Source of the DNA: Pseudomonas sp. B28(2017)
GTDB taxonomy: Bacteria; Pseudomonadota; Gammaproteobacteria; Pseudomonadales; Pseudomonadaceae
DNA: 64,000 bases
Assembly (NCBI RefSeq): GCF_002113025.1
Contig: NZ_NEJH01000005.1
Span: 243,916-307,915, forward strand
Direction of reading: 5' to 3'
Shown here piece after piece: positions 20,340 to 29,800 of the stretch. The position numbers were made by a program, and so were the translations under genes. Numbering within the stretch: position 1 is the stretch's first letter; each line of letters starts with the position of its first letter. Below the pieces are notes generated by a model that had not been told where the DNA came from, did not search any database, and was given only the letters and a program-made list of their open reading frames with translations.

Positions 20340-20591
20340 AAGCCGAAAAGTGTTGGGTTGTATCTATTTTTTATACTGGTTGTATATTCTGTGTTGTTGT
20401 TTTATTTGGTGGGGTTGTGTGGAGGCCTAATAGGCGCAATAATTAATTATTTAAAGCGTGATGTCTGGGTCTTTAATGGAGAGGGTTTTTTTGTTTCATT
20501 GAGGTTTTCTCTTGTTTATGGTGTTGGTGCGGCGATCGGAGTTTGGGTCTTTTCAAAGATTGAAGAAATTAAGAGGAAGCGAAAAGGGTAG
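20337..20591 (+). CDS. Small two-TM membrane protein, probable immunity protein (paralogue 1)
   Basis: 84 residues, with hydrophobic segments at about 7-40 and 53-72, a short hydrophilic loop (LKRDVWVFNGE) and a basic tail (KIEEIKRKRKG). It pairs with the 85-residue protein at 21054: both begin MKPK.VG and share NY.K.DVW.F.GE. ATG overlaps the preceding toxin-tail stop. Codons are AT-rich, unlike the TpsA scaffold. A membrane-embedded immunity protein would fit a toxin acting at the inner membrane. Confidence 0.65.
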   Translation: MKPKSVGLYLFFILVVYSVLLFYLVGLCGGLIGAIINYLKRDVWVFNGEGFFVSLRFSLVYGVGAAIGVWVFSKIEEIKRKRKG

Positions 20592-21057
20592 CTTGGAGTT
20601 TTGTAGATCAAGGGTTGATGTGTTTGCTATCGGTGATATATATGTATAGGGCATATAAGTTGGTGGGCTTGGGTAGCGGACAATACGGCCAATACGGCCA
20701 ATGCGTCCAGCAATTTGCAAAGCTCGACCTAGACTTGGTTGCTTATATCAGAGACTCGACTAACAACTATACGTGGGCGGCTTTCCCCGTTGCACTAATC
20801 CTGACTGGAACAAAACACCGACTGTCAGCGATAAGGTTCGTGATCATCTTTCAGGTCGCGTGCTTGATGCGCAGGGTGGTTTCCGCTCGCCTGTTCTTGT
20901 TGATGGAGAGGCCTTCATCCCACGCTTCCTGCCTTGTGGTGACGCTTCGTGTATTACAAGCGGTGCCAATATTGACGGGAATGACCCGGAAACGAAGCGC
21001 TGGATCAATGCCAAGAATACGAAGGCGGTAAATCAATCATTAGAGGATAAAAAATGA
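20592..21057 (+). pseudogene. Second headless toxin tail (GTG-open frame from 20773)
   Basis: From 20773 a frame with GTG encodes NPDWNKTPTVSDKVRDHL, RFLPCGDASC and NDPETKRWINAKN, ending in a TGA that overlaps the next ATG. The upstream 20592-20772 carries a different frame and a short CAATACGGC duplication near 20690, suggesting a degraded or frameshifted toxin. There is no junction motif at its head. Family not recognised. Confidence 0.5.
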
Positions 21058-21311
21058 AACCGAAAACAGTGGGTTTTAATTTGTTTGTTTTATTGGCTTT
21101 GTATAGTTTTTCATTGTTTTTGGTGGTGGGGGTTTGTGCCGTTTTTTTTGGCGCCTCCGTGAATTATTTTAAGCATGATGTTTGGACATTTAGTGGTGAG
21201 GACATTACGAAAATTCTGAAAATGGCTAGTATTTATGGTTTTTTTGCTGCAGTCGGGATTTGGATCAAATCAAAAATAAATGAACGTAAAAAAAATAAAG
21301 AGCATCGGTGA
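21054..21311 (+). CDS. Small two-TM membrane protein, probable immunity protein (paralogue 2)
   Basis: 85 residues, with hydrophobic segments at about 8-38 and 56-72 and a basic tail (INERKKNKEHR). Clearly a diverged copy of the protein at 20337: same length, same MKPK start, same NY.K.DVW loop. ATG overlaps the toxin-tail stop (ATGA). The two immunity genes follow different toxin tails, so either the upstream toxins were once related or one tail was exchanged. Confidence 0.65.
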   Translation: MKPKTVGFNLFVLLALYSFSLFLVVGVCAVFFGASVNYFKHDVWTFSGEDITKILKMASIYGFFAAVGIWIKSKINERKKNKEHR

Positions 21312-21405
21312 TTGTCTCAGGCCCCCACTTCTGACATTACCAAGCTGCCAATCTAACGCCAAGTATCTTCCGCCAGCCTAGAACGATGTCTAACCGCACC
21401 AAGGT

Positions 21406-21476
21406 AAACGGGAACAGACCACGTTCTCGGTGCTGATTGGTGCTGGTTGGCACATAAAAGTGGTCTGCCCCCGTTT
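21406..21476. repeat. Imperfect inverted repeat at the 5' edge of TpsA block 2
   Basis: AAACGGGAACAGACCACG (21406-21423) faces GTGGTCTGCCCCCGTTT (21460-21476). TpsA-homologous sequence starts immediately after the right arm. The design resembles the GGGGACAG...CTGTCCCC palindromes at 34014 and 38642. Confidence 0.6.
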
Positions 21477-24400
21477 CGCTTCCTGAGCAACCTCGGCTTC
21501 AACCCGGACATCAGAGCCAAGCGACTGGGCGATGGTCTGTATGAGCAGCGCCTGATCCAGCAGGCCGTCATGGCGCGTACCGGTCAGCGTTTTATCGATG
21601 GCCAGACCACCGATGAAGGCTTGTTCAAGTACCTGATGAACAACACCATCGCCAGCAAACAGGAACTCAACCTGTCGCTGGGCGTATCCCTCAGCGCCGA
21701 ACAGGTCGCAGCACTCACCCACGACATCGTCTGGATGGAAACCATGCAGGTCAATGGCGAGGACGTGCTGGTGCCGGTGCTGTACCTGGCCAACGCCAAC
21801 AATCGCCTGGCACCCAACGGGGCACTGATCCAGGGCAACGACGTCACCCTGATCGCCGGCCAGGACCTGAACAACGCCGGCACCTTGCGCGCCACCCACA
21901 ACCTGTCGGCCAGCGCGGGCAACGATCTGGTCAACAGCGGCCTGGTCGAAGCCGGCAACCGCCTCGACCTGCTGGCGGGAAACAACCTGGCCAACAGGGC
22001 CGGAGGCATCATCGCGGGCCGTGACGTCAGCCTTACTGCCGTCAACGGTGACGTGATCAACGAGCGCAGCGTGACCACCGCGCAAGCCAGCAACGGTGAT
22101 TTCAGCACCGGCCGCGCGTACGCCGATAGCGCCGCCCGTATCGAAGCCGCCAACGATCTGACCATCAAGGCCGGTCGTGACGTCAACAACGTCGGCGGGA
22201 TGCTACAGAGCGGCCGCGACACTACGATCAACGCCGGTCGGGATGTGAATCTGGTTTCCGCGCAGGCCGAAAACAAGGTTGCGAGCGGCAGCAGCTTTCT
22301 CGACCAAAACATCACCCAGATGAGTGGTTCGGTCAGCGCCGGTCGTGACCTCTCGGTCAATGCGGGGCGCGACATCAGCGTCATCGCCAGCCAGCTCGAC
22401 GCCAAGCGCAACATCGCCCTGGCCGCCACGGACAACCTCACTTTGGCCTCGGCAGCGGACGAGGCGCATAGCTACAGCAAAAGCAAAAAAGTCACGACGC
22501 AGGAAGACCATGTCAGCCAGGTCGGCACCCGCCTCACCGCCGGCGGCAACGTCGCCCTGAGCGCCGGCCAGGACCTGACCCTGCTCTCCAGCCGGGTCAG
22601 TGCCGGTGATGAAGCCTACCTGGTGGCGGGCGGCAATCTTGAGTTGCTGGCTGCACAGGACAGCGATTACTCGCTGTACGACATGAAGAAGAAGGGCGCT
22701 TTCGGCGCCAAGAAAACCCGGCACGATGAAGTCACCGATGTGAAAAGCATCGGCAGCGAAATCACCGCCAGCGGCAACCTGACGTTGAAAAGCGATGGGG
22801 ATCAGCGTTATCAGGTGGCGAAGCTGGAGAGTGGCAAGGACCTCACGCTGGACAGTGGTGGCAGCATCACTTTCGAGGCGGTGAAGGACTTGCATGATGA
22901 GAGCCATACCAAGAGCAATGGTGATGCGTTCTGGACCTCGTCGAAAGGCAAGGGCAACACCGACGAGACCCTGCGCCAGACCCAGATGATTGCCAAAGGC
23001 AACATCACCATCAACGCCGTCGACGGCCTGCACATCGACCTCAAACAGGTTGACCAGCAAACCGTCAGTCAATCCATCGATGCGATGGTCAAGGCCGATC
23101 CGCAACTGGCGTGGCTGAAACAGGCTGAAGCACGGGGTGATGTCGACTGGCGGTTGGTCAAGGAAATCCACGAGTCGTTCAAGTATGAGAACTCGGGGTT
23201 GGGGCCGGCTTCGCAGCTCATCATTGCGATTGCATTGGCTGCCGTCATGGGGCCGATGATGGCCGGCATGAACACGATGATGCAGGCGGTCGCGGTGAGT
23301 GCGGCGACAAAGGCCACGGTCAGCACCATCGACAACCGGGGCAACCTAGGGAAAGTCGTCAAAGACGTCACATCGAAAGACAGTATCAAAGGTTATGTCG
23401 TTGCCGCTGCTACGGCGGGTGTCGCTAAGGGGCTCAACTACAACCCGGGTGCACTTGGGTTTGATGTTCAGAGCTTGAACACCGTGGTGATCAAGGTGGC
23501 CGCCGATGCGGCGATCAAGACCGCTGTTTATGGAGGAAGCTTTAAGGACAACCTTGCCAGTGCTGCGGCTGGCACGGCCGCAAGCATCGGTGGTGCACTC
23601 GGGGCCGGGAAAATCGGGGACATGACCCTGGCAGAGGGGAGTCTTGAGAAAATCCTCCTGCATGCGGGGCTGGGTGGGTTGTTGGCCGAAGCGATGGGCG
23701 GTGATTTCCGTACGGGAGCGCTGGCGGGCGGAGCTAATGAAGTACTGGTCGGATTACTGGGCGACAAACTTCTGCCTTCGAACCTTGTTCCAAGCACCAC
23801 GGACTACAACCAGGCCCAGGCGAATCTGATGGCGTTATCGCAGATTGTCGGGGTATTGGGTGCCGCGGCCGCTGGAGGAGATCTGAATGTTGCTATGGCT
23901 GTGGCGGCGAATGCTACCCAGAACAACTTCTTGGGCGATCACTCCAAAGCTCAACGTGACCGTGCGCGTGAAGCGTTTGAAAATGATCATGGGATTGAAT
24001 CTGCTAAGCAGTTAGTAAAGTTAGACAGAGCGGACCAACGCAGTGATGATTTGCTCGCGGCATTTCATAACAACCCTGCTTCCCTTTCCAGAGCCGACCA
24101 GATAGAGCTTCAGGCCTATCTCCAGGTGTATGGCTATGAGCAAAGTCTCAAGTACGGTCCGGAAGTTGCCGAGGCCAGTGTTCAGCAACTGCTTCGTGAC
24201 GGCCCGGTCCCTACCGATGAATATCACTATGCAGGTATGGATGACGTAAAAAATGCTTACGCGGATGCTGCGCGTGAGCAGGCAGGAGGGTTTTGGGCGC
24301 AACTTGGATGGACCAGGCCCAAGACCGAAAACGAACTGACTTATAAGGACGCTTTAGGTTATCTGCGTGTCAACGATGAACAACAGGGCCTGGCAAACAT

Positions 24401-25004
24401 CGGTGGACCTGCAACCTATGCGCTTTCAGGTCCATTAGGCGCCGCCATTCGTCTTGCCGCCACTGCGAATGGGGTGCTTCAGGCGACCTATGGCGTCAAT
24501 CAGGCGATCAATGGTGATACGTGGAATGCCGTTGGAAACATCGTGGTTGGGGCGATGGGGGCTGCCAGTCTGGGGATTCCAGGTGTCAAGGTACCTGGTT
24601 CCTTAGGTGCAAAAGGAGTCGTGACTTGGCAGGGTTCAGGCCCTACGCCAGGAGTACTGGGCTTGGAGCCTGGTTCCGTATCATCCAAAGCTATACAAAA
24701 TTACTTCCCCAGCACAAAAAATGGCTCCATTGAGTTTGTTTTTGATCCTAAAACAAGCACTTTCGTTGTCGGTAAGCCAGCTGAGAATCTTGGAGGCTCT
24801 CCACATCAACAGCTGGCAAAGACTATAAATTCCGATGCATCTACCCTAGTCGGTGGTATGTTTAGGCGAGGGCCCAACGGAGAGATGATAACTAATGAAT
24901 TTAGCGGCCACTATTGGAAGAACTGGAGTCCTGAGGTTAGAGTTAAGTTTGAACAGGTCCTCAAGCAATATGATCTTAATGTCAAACATTATCCTGGGAT
25001 GTAA
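21447..25004 (+). CDS. TpsA block 2: 5'-truncated scaffold plus toxin tip (type-43-like)
   Basis: An open frame of 1185 codons homologous to the last ~1100 residues of the working TpsA, starting at SNLGFNPD..AKRLGDGLYEQ. It has no signal peptide, no TPS domain and only a weak TTG start, so it is probably a silent donor block. The order is as in tpsA: pretoxin scaffold, hemagglutinin coils, DUF637-like hydrophobic region at about 575-700, then GAKG at residue 1054. The toxin tip of about 130 residues has SIEFVFDPKTSTFVVGKP, GSPHQQLA, RRGPNGEMITNE and HYWKNWSPE, which I associate with polymorphic toxin type 43 (a predicted RNase); moderate confidence. An immunity gene follows after 3 bases. Confidence 0.85.
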   Translation: MAHKSGLPPFRFLSNLGFNPDIRAKRLGDGLYEQRLIQQAVMARTGQRFIDGQTTDEGLFKYLMNNTIASKQELNLSLGVSLSAEQVAALTHDIVWMETMQVNGEDVLVPVLYLANANNRLAPNGALIQGNDVTLIAGQDLNNAGTLRATHNLSASAGNDLVNSGLVEAGNRLDLLAGNNLANRAGGIIAGRDVSLTAVNGDVINERSVTTAQASNGDFSTGRAYADSAARIEAANDLTIKAGRDVNNVGGMLQSGRDTTINAGRDVNLVSAQAENKVASGSSFLDQNITQMSGSVSAGRDLSVNAGRDISVIASQLDAKRNIALAATDNLTLASAADEAHSYSKSKKVTTQEDHVSQVGTRLTAGGNVALSAGQDLTLLSSRVSAGDEAYLVAGGNLELLAAQDSDYSLYDMKKKGAFGAKKTRHDEVTDVKSIGSEITASGNLTLKSDGDQRYQVAKLESGKDLTLDSGGSITFEAVKDLHDESHTKSNGDAFWTSSKGKGNTDETLRQTQMIAKGNITINAVDGLHIDLKQVDQQTVSQSIDAMVKADPQLAWLKQAEARGDVDWRLVKEIHESFKYENSGLGPASQLIIAIALAAVMGPMMAGMNTMMQAVAVSAATKATVSTIDNRGNLGKVVKDVTSKDSIKGYVVAAATAGVAKGLNYNPGALGFDVQSLNTVVIKVAADAAIKTAVYGGSFKDNLASAAAGTAASIGGALGAGKIGDMTLAEGSLEKILLHAGLGGLLAEAMGGDFRTGALAGGANEVLVGLLGDKLLPSNLVPSTTDYNQAQANLMALSQIVGVLGAAAAGGDLNVAMAVAANATQNNFLGDHSKAQRDRAREAFENDHGIESAKQLVKLDRADQRSDDLLAAFHNNPASLSRADQIELQAYLQVYGYEQSLKYGPEVAEASVQQLLRDGPVPTDEYHYAGMDDVKNAYADAAREQAGGFWAQLGWTRPKTENELTYKDALGYLRVNDEQQGLANIGGPATYALSGPLGAAIRLAATANGVLQATYGVNQAINGDTWNAVGNIVVGAMGAASLGIPGVKVPGSLGAKGVVTWQGSGPTPGVLGLEPGSVSSKAIQNYFPSTKNGSIEFVFDPKTSTFVVGKPAENLGGSPHQQLAKTINSDASTLVGGMFRRGPNGEMITNEFSGHYWKNWSPEVRVKFEQVLKQYDLNVKHYPGM
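21646..21836 (+). repeat. Scaffold repeat copy 2
   Basis: 191 bp matching 16436-16626 of tpsA without a mismatch in my reading; the flanks differ by scattered substitutions. Confidence 0.8.
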
Positions 25005-25007
25005 GGC

Positions 25008-25397
25008 ATGACTACCGCCGGAGAAAATATCTTAAATAGCGATCTCGTCATTGTCAGAGACGAGCTAGGTCGCTGGAAACTTGAAAGTGCTGGAGTTTAT
25101 TTTTTTCTAATTGAAGCGTCAGATTTTAAGCGAATTATCTCATTGCTTGAGATGCCAATTAATGATGTTAAATTAGCGTTAGGTCCGGATTTTCCCTATA
25201 TGAGCGTTGCAGAGGTAGGGTTAAAGCACGATTCTGACTACTGGATAAGCCTCGCTATTTCTTGGGTGGCGGGCAGCTCAGTTCGAGACGCTTTTGCTTT
25301 TATAGATGACCTGAAAAGACTGTCGAAAGATAAGGCTGTCTCACAAAGGAATAGGCAGTTGGCTAAAAAAGAGATTAAACGCCTTCTTAATGGTTAG
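25008..25397 (+). CDS. Probable immunity protein for block 2 toxin
   Basis: 129 residues, soluble, AT-rich codons. Begins MTTAGENILNSDLVIVRDEL; middle region SDYWISLAISWVAGSSVRDAF; Lys-rich end. Starts 3 bases after the toxin stop. Family not recognised; the role is inferred from position. Confidence 0.7.
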   Translation: MTTAGENILNSDLVIVRDELGRWKLESAGVYFFLIEASDFKRIISLLEMPINDVKLALGPDFPYMSVAEVGLKHDSDYWISLAISWVAGSSVRDAFAFIDDLKRLSKDKAVSQRNRQLAKKEIKRLLNG

Positions 25398-25408
25398 AAG
25401 ATAAAGGG

Positions 25409-25561
25409 GTGTTTGTTTTGTTTCGGTGTTTAGTTCAGAAAATAGACCTGCCTCCTTTTTTTCTAATTCCGCCTGGCAAGCCTAACTCTACAATGGCCAA
25501 TGAGGGCGAAGAGTTTGAGTTAACTGAGTCAGAGTTTTTGACTCTGATCTCGGGGGATTAA
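25409..25561 (+). CDS. 50-codon orphan ORF, possible immunity-gene tail
   Basis: GTG start at 25409, stop TAA at 25559. The second half (GKPNSTMANEGEEFELTESEF) is acidic and looks like the end of an immunity protein. The first part overlaps a stretch (TTTCGGTGTT....TCAGAAAATAGA) also present at 38671-38692 beside a GGGGACAG palindrome. It may be a fusion of repeat debris with an immunity tail. Expression is uncertain; the start has no well-spaced RBS. Confidence 0.35.
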   Translation: MFVLFRCLVQKIDLPPFFLIPPGKPNSTMANEGEEFELTESEFLTLISGD

Positions 25562-25616
25562 AGCTGATGCTTAGAATCTGTGGGTCGTCCATTACTTTTA
25601 CTGAAAAGGACTGTCG

Positions 25617-26171
25617 ATGCGTTTTTATTATTTTGGGCTCTTCTTGAGTCTGGCGGGGTTGCTGTCAGGCTGCAACACAACACCCTACGACAAGGCGACG
25701 GTTTACTATGATCGAGCGCAATTCCCGGAGCAGATCGTCAGAGACTATCCCGCGTTGACTGATCCGATTCTTCAGCATGGACGTTGCTCGCTGATTGTCG
25801 CGACTCCCGGTTCCAATACAGGGGCCTACTATTTCTGCACTTTCGCACTGACAACTAACGGGCTTTATGTGCAGGGCTGGGACGCCAAAACGTTGAAGTA
25901 CGTGGAAATCGTCCACGTTGATCTGTCGATGCTCAAAACGGTCTCCATTTACTCATTCTTGCGAACGAATCAACTCCAGCTGACAGAGGAACGGCGCCAG
26001 ATTGCGCTGAGTGCTTCCATCGATGAGGGCGGGTATGTCGACACTGCGGCCACTGAGCGTTTGTTCGAAGCGATTAGAAGCAAGGGTGTGCTTGTAGTGA
26101 AAAGCGAAGGCATGATGAACCCACCTGCACCTCCTGCGCAGATGTTCATTCCGATCATTATTTCGAAGTAA
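25617..26171 (+). CDS. Orphan lipoprotein of unknown function
   Basis: 184 residues. N-terminal lipoprotein signal with lipobox LLSGC (Cys19), so probably anchored in a membrane facing the periplasm. The mature part has no motif I recognise; the C-terminus is Pro-rich (PPAPPAQM). ATG has AAGGA with good spacing. Codons are GC-balanced, between scaffold and toxin style. It sits alone between an immunity gene and debris. It could be a lipoprotein immunity factor or unrelated cargo. Confidence 0.7.
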   Translation: MRFYYFGLFLSLAGLLSGCNTTPYDKATVYYDRAQFPEQIVRDYPALTDPILQHGRCSLIVATPGSNTGAYYFCTFALTTNGLYVQGWDAKTLKYVEIVHVDLSMLKTVSIYSFLRTNQLQLTEERRQIALSASIDEGGYVDTAATERLFEAIRSKGVLVVKSEGMMNPPAPPAQMFIPIIISK

Positions 26172-26232
26172 GAGACACAATATAGAACAGGTGACTCATA
26201 GGTCGCCAGTTTTAGTTAACTCCACAATTAGC

Positions 26233-26364
26233 GCCCGCATCGAAGCCGCCAACAACCTGACCTTGAGCGCCGGCAAGGACTTGGTGACCTCAATAAAAGA
26301 TTTAAATAGCAAATCAACTCGCCTTGGAACATTTGACTCAAATCTAAACTGCATTGGTGATTAA
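26233..26364 (+). pseudogene. TpsA coil remnant fused to a toxin tail
   Basis: 44 codons: the first part (ARIEAANNLTLSAGKDL) is a hemagglutinin coil identical in style to TpsA, then it switches to AT-rich toxin-like sequence (NSKSTRLGTFDSNLNC) and stops at TAA next to the following GTG. There is no start codon. Here the fusion point lies inside a coil repeat and carries no GCAAAAGG motif. Confidence 0.55.
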
Positions 26365-26559
26365 GTGACTGACGATATTTTGAACTGGAGCACTAAAGGA
26401 AAAACAATTAAAGATCTGATGCAGGAGCTCCAGTCTTTCGAGGGTCAAAGCCTTAAGGTTGAACTTTCGCTAGATGGTGGGGTTTCAAGCATGCCGATAA
26501 GTCTTGTTGGGAAGAAAGAAGGAAAGTGCCTATTGATCAGCTTTAAGCAGACGACTTAG
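26365..26559 (+). CDS. Probable orphan immunity protein
   Basis: 64 residues from a GTG that directly abuts the TAA of the toxin remnant. Sequence MTDDILNWSTKGKTIKDLM, then a short beta-rich end (CLLISFKQTT). Small, soluble, AT-rich. Placed as an immunity gene by position only; its toxin is reduced to about 27 codons. Confidence 0.5.
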   Translation: MTDDILNWSTKGKTIKDLMQELQSFEGQSLKVELSLDGGVSSMPISLVGKKEGKCLLISFKQTT

Positions 26560-26639
26560 ATTCCGAAAGGTCGGGATTTCAGAGTCATTACCTGCCAGAT
26601 CGAAACCAAGCGCGAACGTGCGCTCTTGGCAGCATGAGA

Positions 26640-26817
26640 TCTCACTCTGAAGCCACAAGAAAAAGCGATCTGGCCTGGAGCTCGGCGTATCCGGCTAGGT
26701 CAGCCCGGTGTCATCGCTCCGCAGCCAGGTCAACCCGCCGCCGTCGCTCCGCTGCCCGGCCAGACATCGCCGGCCATTACGCAAATCACCCCGGCAGCCA
26801 GCCAGACCGTCGCCCGG
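26640..26817 (+). pseudogene. Mosaic TpsA debris before block 3
   Basis: In one frame 26658-26690 reads KSDLAWSSA, matching the SDLAWNSA segment of the TpsA scaffold. In another frame 26698-26760 carries two Pro/Gly decapeptides (QPGVIAPQPG, QPAAVAPLPG) that lead into block 3. Two non-adjacent scaffold pieces have been joined out of frame. Confidence 0.55.
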
Positions 26818-29800
26818 GTGCAAGGCCTACCGAGCAGCAGCGGTCAGTCCAAACCGCAAAAATACCTGATCGAAACCAACCCGGTGCTCACCGACCTCAA
26901 GCAGTTCATGAGCTCGGATTACCTGCTGGGCAACCTCGGCTACGATCCTGACGACAGCGCCAAGCGCCTCGGCGATGGTCTGTATGAACAACGCCTGATT
27001 CAGCAAGCGGTGGTCGCCCGTACCGGTCAACGCTTTCTCGATGGCCTGACCTCGGACGAGGCCATGTTCAAGTACCTCATGAACAACGCCATCGCCAGCA
27101 AACAGGAACTCAACCTGTCGCTGGGCGTATCCCTCAGCGCCGAACAGGTCGCAGCACTCACCCACGACATCGTCTGGATGGAAACCATGCAGGTCAATGG
27201 CGAGGACGTGCTGGTGCCGGTGCTGTACCTGGCCAACGCCAACAATCGCCTGGCACCCAACGGGGCACTGATCGAGGGCCGTGACGTGACCCTGATCGCC
27301 GGGCAAGACCTGATCAACGCCGGTACTCTGCGCGCCAGCAACAACCTGGCTGCCATGGCCGGCAATGACCTGGTCAACAGCGGCCAGGTCGAAGCCGGCA
27401 ACCGCCTCGACCTGCTGGCGGGAAACAACCTCGTCAACAAAGCCGGCGGCATCATCGCGGGCCGTGACGTCACCCTTACTGCCGTCAAAGGTGACGTGAT
27501 CAACGAGCGCAGCGTGACCACCCATGCAAGTGGTACGGGCAACATCAGCGGGCGCACTGACTTCGTCAACAGCGCCGCCCGTATCGAAGCCGCCAACAAT
27601 CTGACCCTCAAGGCCGGGCAAGACATCAACAACATCGGTGGCGTGCTGAAAAGCGGCGCCGACACCACGGTCAACGCCGGGCGTGACGTCAACCTCGTCT
27701 CCGCCGAACAAGTCGTCAGCGGGGTGCGGGGGCTGCATCGGGATCAGACCGTCACCCAATATGGCTCAGCAATCGAGGTGGGCCAGGACCTAACCGTCAA
27801 GGCCGGTCGGGATATCTCCGCGATCGCCAGTCAGATCGACGCCAAGCGCGATGTGACGATGAGCGCGGTGGGTGACCTGACCCTGGCTTCAGCGGCGGAT
27901 GAACTGCACTCCTTCGATCAGAACAAAAAATTCAAAAGTCAGGTAGACCATGTCAGTCAGGTATCCACCACGCTCACTGCGGGGGGCAGCGTTGCGCTGA
28001 GTGCGGGCAAGGACCTGGGCCTGATTGCCAGTCGGGTGAGTGCGGGGGATGAGGCCTATCTGTATGCCGGCAATGATGTGAATCTGGAGACAGCGGACAA
28101 CGTTGACTATTCCTATTACTCGAAAACCAAGAAGGGCTCGTGGGGCAAGAAGAAGTCGACGATGACCGAGAGCGGTAGTGAGCAAGCGGTGTCGTCGGTT
28201 ATTCAAGCGGAAGGCAAAACCACTGTAGTCGCGGTCAATGACATCAATATCACCGGCTCGACCGTGAACAGTGACAAGGGGGCCCTAGCGGTTCTTGCTG
28301 GCAACGATGTCAATCTGAATGCGGCACAGAACAACCAGTTCAGTGCATCCGCTAAGTCCAAGTCGGGCGGTTTTGGTCTGTCCAGCACCAGCAAGATGAG
28401 CAGTGACTCCTCCAGCAGCACGTCATTGACGGGGTCGACTCTCAGCGGAAACACCACGCTGGTTCAGGCGGGCAACAACCTGGTGGTGTCCGCCAGTAAC
28501 GTGGTGTCGACCGAGGAGACCAACCTGCAGGCGGGTAAAGATATCCGTATCGAAAGCGGCATCGAGACCTTTAGCTCGCAGCACAGCCAGTCCACCAGCA
28601 AGTCCGGCCTGATGAGTTCCGGTGGGATCGGCGTCACCTTGGGGTCGTCCAAGAACAACTTCAAGCTGGACACCCAGGGTCAGACTGAGAAGGGCAGCAC
28701 CATCGGCAGTGTGTTGGGCGATGTCGTGGTTACCGCTGGCAAAGACCTGACCGTCAAAGCCTCGGATGTGGTGGCGGGTAAAGACATTAGCCTGATCGGG
28801 CAGAGCGTCCGCATCATCGATGGAGACAGCAAGAGCAGTACGCATACCCAGCAGGAAAGTAAGAAAAGCGGTTTGACCCTGGCCCTGTCGGGAGTGGTTG
28901 GGTCGGCAGTGAATACAGCCGTACAAACCGTGCAGGATGCTCGGCATGAAGATGACAGCCGCTTGGCAGCGCTTCAAGGCATCAAGGCTGGGCTGTCGGG
29001 TTATCAGGCTTGGCAGGGAGCCCAGGCCGTTGAGGCCGGGGCCCAGGAGGGCAGTTTCTATGGTATTTCCTTGTCTTTGGGAACGCAGAAATCCAGTTCA
29101 AAGCAGGTGCAGGAGCAGAGTGTCAGCCAAGGCAGCAGTCTGACTGCGGGCAATGATTTGCGTGTCATTGCCACCGGCAGCGGCCCATCTGGTAGTGGTG
29201 GCGATCTTTCGGTGATCGGCGGCAAGTTGCAAGCCGGTCACGATGTATTGCTGTCCGCCGCTCGCGATATCAATTTGCGGGCCGGAGACAATACCCAAAA
29301 ACTTGACGGTTCCAACAAAAGCGGTGGCGGTGCTGTCGGTGTCAGCCTCGGTGTGGGTTCCGGCGGTGGCGGTTTGTCGGTTTTCGCCAATGCCAACAGC
29401 GGCGTCGGCAAGGAAAAAGGCAACGGCACCACCTGGACCGAAACCACTGTCGATGCAGGTAACCAACTGACCCTGAACAGTGGTCGCGACACGACCCTGG
29501 AAGGGGCGCAGGCTAACGCGCAGAAGGTGGTGGCCGATATTGGCCGCAACTTGACTCTGACCAGCCTGCAGGACAGCGATAGCTTTGACTCCAAGCAGAC
29601 CAACGTCAGTGGCGGCGTGAGCGTCGCCATTGTCGGCAGCGGTGGCAGTGCCTCGCTAAGTGTCAGCCAGGACAAGATCAAGTCCAACTTCAATAGCGTG
29701 CAAGAACAGACGGGCCTGTTTGCCGGTAAGGATGGTTATCAGGTCACTGTAGGCGATCATACCCAGCTCAATGGCAGCGTGATCGCCAGCACTGCCAGTT

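Noticed and set aside
26634..26951. 105-codon plus-strand ORF
   Set aside because: After the short KSDLAWSSA scaffold remnant it reads the block 3 scaffold in a wrong frame (Arg/Pro-rich).
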